From assembly GCA_024684155.1 (NCBI GenBank), contig JAIKXK010000196.1, positions 1-5,762 of the forward strand: 5,762 bases of DNA, given 5' to 3'. Shown here piece by piece: positions 1 to 4,902 of the stretch; the stretch's first letter is position 1; every line of letters starts with the position of its first letter. Source of the stretch: Lachnospiraceae bacterium (GTDB lineage: Bacteria > Bacillota > Clostridia > Lachnospirales > Lachnospiraceae). The notes under the pieces are model-generated. The model saw only the letters and a program-made list of their open reading frames with translations, searched no databases and had not been told where the DNA came from. The translations under genes were made by a program, and so were the position numbers.

Positions 1-270
1 CTCTTCATTACCAAGTTCAATATAGGCCTCGATATCTCCGTATAACTCTTCCAAAGAATCATAGATGCGAAGGTCATCCTTCATGCTTTTTAATTCTTTT
101 GTCTTTTTTGTTGACGCCTCAGGATCATTCCAAAAATCCGGCGCTTCCATTTCTCGCTCTAATTCCTGAATTCGATTTCTCTTATTGTCTAAATCCAACG
201 AAGCCTTTATTTCTTTTAATGGTTCTTCATAGGAAGATAATTGTTGTTTTAACTGATCTAATTCAATCAA
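1..270 (-). CDS. prfB: Peptide chain release factor 2 (RF2), N-terminal 90 codons, runs off the left edge
   Basis: RF2 recognises UGA and UAA stop codons in the ribosomal A site and triggers peptide release. The visible 90 residues match the RF2 N-terminal helical domain: an opening IELDQLKQQL, then SYEEPLKEI, then the conserved EREMEAPDFWNDPE block (about residues 39-52). The GGQ and stop-recognition domains would lie beyond the window. The start chosen is TTG at 268-270, because GAGGTG (275-280) sits at good distance and the protein then begins as RF2 usually does. An in-frame GTG at 286-288 inside the preceding gene has no good ribosome site. The gene begins 10 nt after the protease stop codon, so it is probably co-transcribed. 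Codons 24-28 read TCG TTG GAT TTA GAC with no in-frame TGA, so the common autoregulatory frameshift is absent here. Confidence 0.94.
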   Translation of the reverse strand, partial: MIELDQLKQQLSSYEEPLKEIKASLDLDNKRNRIQELEREMEAPDFWNDPEASTKKTKELKSMKDDLRIYDSLEELYGDIEAYIELGNEE

Positions 271-280
271 AGGCCACCTC

Positions 281-1591
281 TTACTCACCGATTTCCGATG
301 TTAAAATTTCAATTCCTTTTACTACCTGATTATCTTTATAGTAATCATAGTCACTGTTTTCATCTCCACTGTACTCATACTCTAGTTCTACATCTGGAGC
401 AATTCCTGTTCCCTGAATGCATTCACCACTTGGAGTATAGTAAGATGCAATTGTCAATTTCAGTGCACTTCCATCATTAAAAGGGAAGGTATTTTGAACA
501 ACACCTTTTCCATAGGTAGTTGTACCAATTAATGTTCCATATTCAAAATCCCTAATGGCACCAGAGAAAATTTCTGATGCGGACGCAGAATCACTATTTA
601 CTAATACTGCAGTAGGAATATCTAAATAGGTTTCACCATCCGAAGTGTACTCTGTCTTTTCACCCTTGTTATCTAACATATAGACGGTAGTACCTTCAGG
701 CAAAATATAATCTAACATATCTGTTACCGTAGAAAGCATTCCTCCCGGATTACTTCTTACATCATATAAAACAGCTTCCATACCCTGAGATTTTAAATCC
801 TCTATGGCGTCTTTAAATTCTTCTGTTGTTCCATCTGAAAATTCTGTAATCTGAATATATCCTATGGTTGGATTTCCATTTCCATCATTTAGCATCTGAT
901 AAGAAACAGATGGAACCTGTATTGCTTTTCTTGTACAGGTAATATTTAATTCTTCTCCATCTCTGGAAATTACAAGTTCAACCTCAGTACCCTCTTCACC
1001 TCTGATATGCTGAACAAAGGAAGATAACTCTTCTGAAGTTGCATCATATCCATCTGCAGATACAATGATATCATCTTTTTTAAGTCCTGCTTCTTCCGCA
1101 GGAGAACCTTCGTATACCTTCGCAATACTTACAACACCAGTTTCCGAATTCTTTGTAAGTACAGCTCCTACCCCAGCATAATTTCCTGTAGCGTCAATGA
1201 GAAACTCTGAATATTCATCTTTTGTATAGTAAACAGAATAGGGATCATCTAATCCTTCCACCAATCCTTTTACAATACCAGTTTCTAAATCTTCCACATC
1301 AAAATCTTCATAGTAGTAAGTCTTAATAACCGAATACACCAGTCCTAATTTTTCTTCTGTATCATCTGTTAAAACTTCACTGGCACTGTGATAAATTAGT
1401 CCAAAAAAGATTCCTACAATCAAAGTAAAAATAGCAAGCATGGATAATGAGCCTACTAATACCCCTCGTTTGAAGGAAGCATTTTTCTTCTTTTTGGAAG
1501 CATTATTTCCTGCCCCTTGAACAGAGTTTGACTCCGGAACCGATGATTCCGGAGTCTGTATTTCATTTTCCTGATTAAAATTTTGATCCAT
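281..1591 (-). CDS. ctpA: Membrane-anchored S41 C-terminal processing protease (CtpA/CtpB family) with PDZ domain
   Basis: This is a serine protease of the tail-specific family acting outside the membrane. The 436 residues show a polar cytoplasmic tail with a KKKK patch (1-42), one membrane anchor (about 43-67), a PDZ domain (about 127-215, with AGVGAVL and GSPAEEAGLKKDDIIVSADG) and the S41 core (about 240-400). By alignment to Bacillus CtpB spacing, the catalytic residues are Ser337 in SDSASASEIF, Lys362 in TYGKGVVQ and Gln366. RSNPGGML (279-286) is the family's conserved strand-turn. Length is normal and all key residues are present, so it should be active. The ATG at 1589-1591 has AAGGT six bases upstream, lying in the last codons of ftsX, with only 2 nt between the genes. 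In Bacillus the ftsEX-linked homologue CtpB cuts a sporulation regulator; in other bacteria relatives degrade wall hydrolases. The substrate here cannot be told from sequence. Confidence 0.95.
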   Translation of the reverse strand: MDQNFNQENEIQTPESSVPESNSVQGAGNNASKKKKNASFKRGVLVGSLSMLAIFTLIVGIFFGLIYHSASEVLTDDTEEKLGLVYSVIKTYYYEDFDVEDLETGIVKGLVEGLDDPYSVYYTKDEYSEFLIDATGNYAGVGAVLTKNSETGVVSIAKVYEGSPAEEAGLKKDDIIVSADGYDATSEELSSFVQHIRGEEGTEVELVISRDGEELNITCTRKAIQVPSVSYQMLNDGNGNPTIGYIQITEFSDGTTEEFKDAIEDLKSQGMEAVLYDVRSNPGGMLSTVTDMLDYILPEGTTVYMLDNKGEKTEYTSDGETYLDIPTAVLVNSDSASASEIFSGAIRDFEYGTLIGTTTYGKGVVQNTFPFNDGSALKLTIASYYTPSGECIQGTGIAPDVELEYEYSGDENSDYDYYKDNQVVKGIEILTSEIGE

Positions 1592-1593
1592 AA

Positions 1594-2502
1594 TTATACC
1601 TTCAAATGTCTCTTTAACGTAAATCTACTTCCAATAAATCCAATACCAACTCCAAGAATTAGTGACACTGGCAAAAGTACTCTAAACAATTCTTTTACAG
1701 GAACAAATTCCATTAAAGAACTTAACATACTAAATTTTTCAGATACATATCGAACAATATTTCCATACAGGGCATATAATAGTCCCAAAGGAATAACTGA
1801 ACCGATAAGTCCAATTACAATACCTTCTACAATAAAAGGTGCTCTTACAAAGGTATCCTTTGCACCGATCAGTTTCATAATGGCAATCTCTTCTCTTCTA
1901 ACAGAAATACCAACTGTAACTGTATTACTAATCAAAAATACTGCTACCGCTATTAAGATAACAATAATTGCTACAAAGATAAGAGCAATTAAATTATTAA
2001 AATCTGTCAAAACATCTGCAGCCATTTCTGACTGTTTCACCTCACGGACACCCTCTAATCCCTCTAAGAATTCTACTAAATTATCCTGCTGGGAAACATC
2101 ATTTAAGAACACTTCATAGTTTGCTGAGTTTGCCATTGGATTATCGTCTTCAAATCCGGCAGCAGCTTCTTCATTTCCTTCAAAGTAATATTCTTTAAAG
2201 CTTTCCCAGGCTTCCTCTGCTGAAACAAAATTATAATTTGCAACTTCTGGTCTTGTTGAAATTTCATTTCCAATGGTTTCAATCTGTTCTTCACTAATGC
2301 CCTCTTCAAAGAACACAGTAACTGCTACACCCTCTTCTGCAGACTGTACCATAGAACCAAAATTCATACCTAAAGCATAAAATACTCCAAACAAAAAGAT
2401 ACAGGCTGTCATGGTCGCAATTGACGCAAGAGAAAACATTTTGTTTCGCCAAATATTAATTAATCCCTGTTTAAAATTATAAGTGAGTGTACTAATCTTC
2501 AT
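1594..2502 (-). CDS. ftsX: Cell division ABC transporter permease-like protein FtsX
   Basis: FtsX is the membrane partner of the FtsE ATPase. The complex does not transport a solute; it passes ATP-driven shape change to extracellular peptidoglycan hydrolases or their activators. From the chosen start the protein has 302 residues, the usual length for Gram-positive FtsX. It has a short basic N-terminus (YNFKQGLINIWRNK), TM1 at about 24-47, an extracellular domain at about 48-165 rich in Glu/Asp, and three more helices at about 172-192, 220-243 and 273-293. The cytoplasmic segment after TM2 (SVRREEIAIMKLIGAKDTFV) is the typical FtsE-contact region. The frame is open to an ATG at 2521-2523, but the ATG at 2500-2502 is preferred: AGGAGG lies nine bases before it, while the upstream ATG has none well placed. 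That gives an 11-nt overlap with ftsE and probable translational coupling. Confidence 0.95.
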   Translation of the reverse strand: MKISTLTYNFKQGLINIWRNKMFSLASIATMTACIFLFGVFYALGMNFGSMVQSAEEGVAVTVFFEEGISEEQIETIGNEISTRPEVANYNFVSAEEAWESFKEYYFEGNEEAAAGFEDDNPMANSANYEVFLNDVSQQDNLVEFLEGLEGVREVKQSEMAADVLTDFNNLIALIFVAIIVILIAVAVFLISNTVTVGISVRREEIAIMKLIGAKDTFVRAPFIVEGIVIGLIGSVIPLGLLYALYGNIVRYVSEKFSMLSSLMEFVPVKELFRVLLPVSLILGVGIGFIGSRFTLKRHLKV

Positions 2503-3175
2503 CTTCGGTGTCCTCCTCTTCATCGCTTACAATGACACCTTTACGAATGGTAATCACTCGCTTGTTCATAGCTTTTACAATATCCATATTATGAGTAACC
2601 ACAACAACTGTAGTTCCACGCTTGTTAATTTCATCTAATAATTTCATAATTTCCCAAGCGTTATGGTTATCTAAGTTTCCTGTAGGCTCATCTGCAAGTA
2701 AAATCTTTGGCTCATTTACTAAAGCTCTTGCAATGGCAACACGTTGCTGTTCACCACCGGATAACTCCTTTGGGAAAGAACGATACTTTGCTGCAAGTCC
2801 AACCAAAGAAAGCATCTGAGGTACTTTCTTTTTAATATCTTTTTTTGATGCTTCTACTACTCGCATAGCAAAAGCAACATTTTCATATACAGTACGATCC
2901 TGCAATAAGCGGAAATTCTGGAATACGACTCCTATATTTCTTCGATAAGCAGGAATATTTTTTCTTGAGATATTTCCAATATCTCTTTTATTCACCATGA
3001 TTTTACCATGTGTAGGCACTAGCTCTTTTTGCAATAGCTTAATCAAAGTAGACTTTCCAGAACCACTTTTTCCTACTATGAACACAAACTCTCCAGGTGC
3101 GATATGAAGGTTTACATCCGTAATGGCTTGCACACCTTTTTCATATGTCTTACTGACATGTTCAAGCTTAATCAT
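2492..3175 (-). CDS. ftsE: Cell division ATP-binding protein FtsE
   Basis: FtsE is the cytoplasmic ABC ATPase that drives FtsX and so controls wall hydrolysis. All nucleotide-binding motifs are present in its 227 residues: Walker A GKSGSGKST (35-43), Q-loop Gln86 in VVFQNFRLL, signature LSGGEQQRVAIARAL (138-152), Walker B ILLADEPTGNLD (158-169) and the switch His195 in VTHN. The FQNFRLL motif after the Q-loop and the length are typical of FtsE as opposed to a LolD-type ATPase, and the adjacent ftsX settles the call. The ATG at 3173-3175 has GAGGT 11 bases upstream, a slightly long spacing, and lies 24 nt after the regulator gene. The last residues form an acidic tail (SDEEEDTEDED) whose codons also supply the ribosome site of ftsX. 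Confidence 0.97.
   Translation of the reverse strand: MIKLEHVSKTYEKGVQAITDVNLHIAPGEFVFIVGKSGSGKSTLIKLLQKELVPTHGKIMVNKRDIGNISRKNIPAYRRNIGVVFQNFRLLQDRTVYENVAFAMRVVEASKKDIKKKVPQMLSLVGLAAKYRSFPKELSGGEQQRVAIARALVNEPKILLADEPTGNLDNHNAWEIMKLLDEINKRGTTVVVVTHNMDIVKAMNKRVITIRKGVIVSDEEEDTEDED
2512..2517 (-). promoter_or_regulatory. Ribosome binding site of ftsX inside the end of ftsE
   Basis: A full AGGAGG lies nine bases before the ATG at 2500-2502. It decides the ftsX start in favour of the internal methionine over the ATG at 2521-2523. It is encoded by the Glu-Glu stretch of the FtsE acidic tail, so ribosomes finishing ftsE uncover and reuse it. Confidence 0.8.
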
Positions 3176-3199
3176 AAATAATTTCTACCTCTATTCTAA

Positions 3200-4288
3200 T
3201 TAGAAATCCTGATCATCCATATATTTCATATACTCCACTACCATAAGTGCAATCTTAAAGGTAATGGCATCCTCAAACACTCTTAAATCTAATCCTGTAC
3301 TTTTTTGAAGTTTATCCAAACGATATACCAAAGTATTTCTATGGATATAAAGCTGTCTTGAGGTTTCAGATACATTCAAACTATTTTCAAAGAATTTATT
3401 GATTGTTGTCAATGTCTCTTCGTCGAACTGATCCGGTGTTTTATTTTCAAAAATTTCTTTGATAAACATCTTACATAGTGGAATTGGCAACTGATAAATC
3501 AAACGTCCAATTCCTAATACAGAATAGGCAATAATATCCTTTTCTTTAAAGAAGATTTTTCCAACATCTAAAGCCATGGTAGCTTCCTTGTAGGAACGGG
3601 ACACTTCTTTGATTTCACTAATGATGGTACCATAAGCAATTCTTACAGAAGTTCCTGCCTTATCAGAAAAGGCATCAATAATCACCTTTGCAGTCTTGTC
3701 TACAGTTTCATAAGTGCCATCTGGTCCAATATCCTTTACAATAATGATATTGCCTTCATCTACTGCAGTTACAAAGTCAGTAGTCTTTCCTCCGAAGACA
3801 TTTCGGACACGATCCATCTCATCTCCCATTTTATTGCCTTCTAATTCAACTACCATAACTACACGTCTTGCTTCAATATCGATATGTAGTTTCTTTGCAC
3901 GGTTATAAATATCAACTAATAGTAAATTATCCAATAAAAGGTTTTTCACAAAGTTATCCTTATCGAATCTTTCACGATAAGCAACTAACAACTCCTGAAT
4001 TTGGAAGGTTGCAACCTTTCCAATGGTAGAAGCTTCCTCACTATCACCATTTACCATAATGATATATTCTACTCTTCCCTCTTCCATTACTTTATAGAAG
4101 TGACATCCCAACGCCATCTGACTTTCAGCTGGCGAGTCAGCAAACTCTTCCACAGTTTCACCATAAGACTTTGCATCCAAAAAGCTGGTAGCAAGTACAC
4201 TACCTTCTGTATCAAATACAGCAAAGTCCGTCTTTGTTATCTGATGTAAACCATCTACAGTTTTCTGAAGGATTTGATTTGAAATCAT
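3200..4288 (-). CDS. CdaR/PucR-type transcriptional regulator with C-terminal HTH_30 domain
   Basis: This is a probable one-component DNA-binding regulator of 362 residues. The C-terminal part (about 292-352) is the PucR/CdaR helix-turn-helix: FFENSLNVSETSRQLYIHRN, then TLVYRLDKLQ. It is preceded by a divergent GGDEF-like middle region (about 135-255), recognised by VRIAYGTIISEIKEVSRSYK followed by EATMALDVGK. The N-terminal 110 residues (ILQKTVDGLHQITKTDFAVF, then DTEGSVLATS) resemble a sugar-diacid or PAS-like sensor, but I cannot name a ligand. No membrane segment or receiver domain is seen. The ATG at 4286-4288 has AGGAGG eight bases upstream. The gene heads the ftsE-ftsX-protease-prfB run and is separated from ftsE by 24 nt without a terminator, so control of its own operon is plausible but inferred. 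True CdaR proteins control glycerate or glucarate use; no such genes are in view. Confidence 0.85.
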   Translation of the reverse strand: MISNQILQKTVDGLHQITKTDFAVFDTEGSVLATSFLDAKSYGETVEEFADSPAESQMALGCHFYKVMEEGRVEYIIMVNGDSEEASTIGKVATFQIQELLVAYRERFDKDNFVKNLLLDNLLLVDIYNRAKKLHIDIEARRVVMVVELEGNKMGDEMDRVRNVFGGKTTDFVTAVDEGNIIIVKDIGPDGTYETVDKTAKVIIDAFSDKAGTSVRIAYGTIISEIKEVSRSYKEATMALDVGKIFFKEKDIIAYSVLGIGRLIYQLPIPLCKMFIKEIFENKTPDQFDEETLTTINKFFENSLNVSETSRQLYIHRNTLVYRLDKLQKSTGLDLRVFEDAITFKIALMVVEYMKYMDDQDF

Positions 4289-4296
4289 TTTCGGTT

Positions 4297-4302
4297 CCTC
4301 CT
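4297..4302 (-). promoter_or_regulatory. Ribosome binding site of the CdaR-type regulator gene
   Basis: A complete AGGAGG stands eight bases before the ATG at 4286-4288 and fixes the start of the regulator. It is the strongest translation signal in the operon apart from that of ftsX. Confidence 0.8.
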
Positions 4303-4312
4303 AAATTCCCCT

Positions 4313-4340
4313 TTTATACATATTACACAATTTAAGTCTA
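4313..4340 (-). promoter_or_regulatory. Possible proximal promoter of the regulator-ftsEX operon
   Basis: TAGACT (4335-4340, 4 of 6 to the -35 consensus) and TATAAA (4313-4318, 5 of 6) are separated by 16 bases. Transcription would start near 4306, only a few bases before the AGGAGG at 4297-4302, giving a very short leader. The -35 is weak and the region is AT-rich, so chance is a real possibility. Confidence 0.35.
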
Positions 4341-4513
4341 TGTGTTTTTGATATTTTCCCCAACTACAATCCCTAGTGTAATATAATTTGCCAAAAAATG
4401 AAAGTCTTATTTAGGGTTTTATTATGCAATTTTCCCTTAAACCGGATTTTTCGGCATTTCTTCTTCTGACTCCATTTATAGTTTTCTGACAATTTAACCA
4501 TTTCCGGCATTTA

Positions 4514-4540
4514 TTACAAACTTTTTACAAATATTTACAA
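4514..4540 (-). repeat. Three helically phased TTGTAA repeats at the distal promoter start point
   Basis: TTGTAA on the minus strand occurs at 4514-4519, 4525-4530 and 4535-4540, with starts 11 and 10 bases apart, so all face the same side of the helix. The repeats overlap the -10 element of the distal promoter and its predicted start site. They could be an operator or simply bent AT-rich DNA; no known factor is assigned. Confidence 0.4.
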
Positions 4541-4566
4541 TATATGAATTACAGTTTTTTTGTCAA
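4539..4566 (-). promoter_or_regulatory. Distal sigma-A-type promoter of the regulator-ftsEX operon
   Basis: A perfect TTGACA (4561-4566) is followed after 16 bases by TATATT (4539-4544, 5 of 6 to consensus). Transcription would start near 4532 and give a leader of about 244 nt before the regulator start. It is the best promoter match in the gap and points toward the operon. The DnaA-box cluster lies about 57 to 154 bp upstream of its -35. Confidence 0.6.
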
Positions 4567-4622
4567 AGAAAACTTTATCTCTTTATAAATTTTATTCAAA
4601 AAATACAAAACATTCGTTTGGA

Positions 4623-4720
4623 TTATCCTCATGATTTTTGTGGATAAAGTGGAAAACTCGTTTATAACTTATAATTTCGTCATCCATTTCTATCAGATTG
4701 TGGAAAACTTATGTGGATAA
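4623..4720 (-). promoter_or_regulatory. DnaA-box cluster
   Basis: Two perfect 9-base DnaA boxes (TTATCCACA on the minus strand) occur at 4639-4647 and 4712-4720. Two variants in the same orientation are at 4648-4656 (TTTTCCACT, directly abutting the first) and 4699-4707 (TTTTCCACA, a form used at Firmicute origins). An inverted near-match, TTATCCTCA on the plus strand, is at 4623-4631. DnaA binds such sites to start replication, to titrate the initiator, or to regulate transcription. No dnaA or dnaN gene is in view, so upstream control of the ftsEX operon promoter or DnaA titration is more likely than an origin. Confidence 0.6.
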
Positions 4721-4801
4721 CCATCTTCCCTTCATCTTCATCCGTAATATCTTTGTAAAATTTGTGCAAAATGAAGAAATTGAAATTTATCCTTGAAAAA
4801 T

Positions 4802-4816
4802 CATTTTCAGAAACTT
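4802..4816. promoter_or_regulatory. CodY-box-like palindrome
   Basis: The 15 bases match the CodY consensus AATTTTCWGAAAATT at 13 positions (mismatches at positions 1 and 13). CodY is a GTP- and branched-chain-amino-acid-sensing repressor of many Firmicutes. The site lies between the terminator and the DnaA boxes, far upstream of the promoter, and the AT-rich background makes a chance match possible. Confidence 0.25.
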
Positions 4817-4858
4817 TGAATATATCAAAATGTTTTGTCTAAACTCCTCTTTTATCAT

Positions 4859-4891
4859 AAAAAAAGACCCGATCAAAAACTGACCGGGTCT
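4859..4891 (-). terminator. Intrinsic terminator after the NlpC/P60 gene
   Basis: On the minus strand AGACCCGGTC (4882-4891) pairs with GATCGGGTCT (4865-4874) as a 10-bp stem with one G-U pair, closing a 7-base loop. It runs directly into a T tract (7 bases, the last stem T included). It begins 11 bases after the stop codon of the hydrolase gene and separates that gene from the regulator operon. There is no T run on the plus side, so it works in one direction. Confidence 0.93.
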
Positions 4892-4902
4892 AACGTGTTT
4901 AA

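Larger units (their letters stand above)
4289..4902. other. 614-bp AT-rich intergenic control region
   Basis: There is no supportable gene in this gap. By hand count 4321-4860 is about 27% GC, and 4501-4620 is 20% GC. Going in the direction of transcription (right to left) it contains the terminator of the NlpC/P60 gene, a CodY-like palindrome, a cluster of DnaA boxes, a TTGACA/TATATT promoter, phased TTGTAA repeats and a leader of about 244 nt reaching the regulator gene. Such a long gap is in sharp contrast to the 2-24 nt junctions of the operon it precedes. Confidence 0.8.

Noticed and set aside
267..272. CTTTGA at the start of prfB as a frameshift signal.
   Set aside because: It overlaps the TTG start, is too early, and a +1 shift there leads into the wrong frame with an immediate stop.
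99..480. Plus-strand open frames over prfB and the protease gene (and similar ones at 1583-2119, 2622-2819, 3714-3908, 4001-4249).
   Set aside because: They lie opposite strongly supported genes, lack ribosome sites and show no recognisable domain; they are antisense shadows.
2103..2309. A 68-codon minus-strand frame inside ftsX.
   Set aside because: It is an alternative frame of ftsX with no start signal or domain, and ftsX is intact across it.
2503..2523. Upstream ATG of ftsX (MKRRTPK extension).
   Set aside because: It has no well-placed ribosome site, while the internal ATG has AGGAGG nine bases before it and gives the usual FtsX length.
4398..4469. A 23-codon plus-strand frame preceded by TATAAT at 4382-4387.
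   Set aside because: No ribosome site, no -35 element, and the TATAAT is too close to the ATG; the TATAAT is likely chance in AT-rich DNA.
4561..4567. TGTCAAA as a Spo0A box.
   Set aside because: It differs from TGTCGAA at one of seven positions and coincides with the TTGACA -35 element on the other strand; a single weak match is not evidence.
4289..4902. A full chromosomal origin (oriC) in the intergenic gap.
   Set aside because: The DnaA boxes and AT-rich stretch fit, but there is no dnaA, dnaN or rpmH next to it and no DnaA-trio repeat was seen. Whole-chromosome skew would be needed; I keep only the DnaA-box cluster claim.
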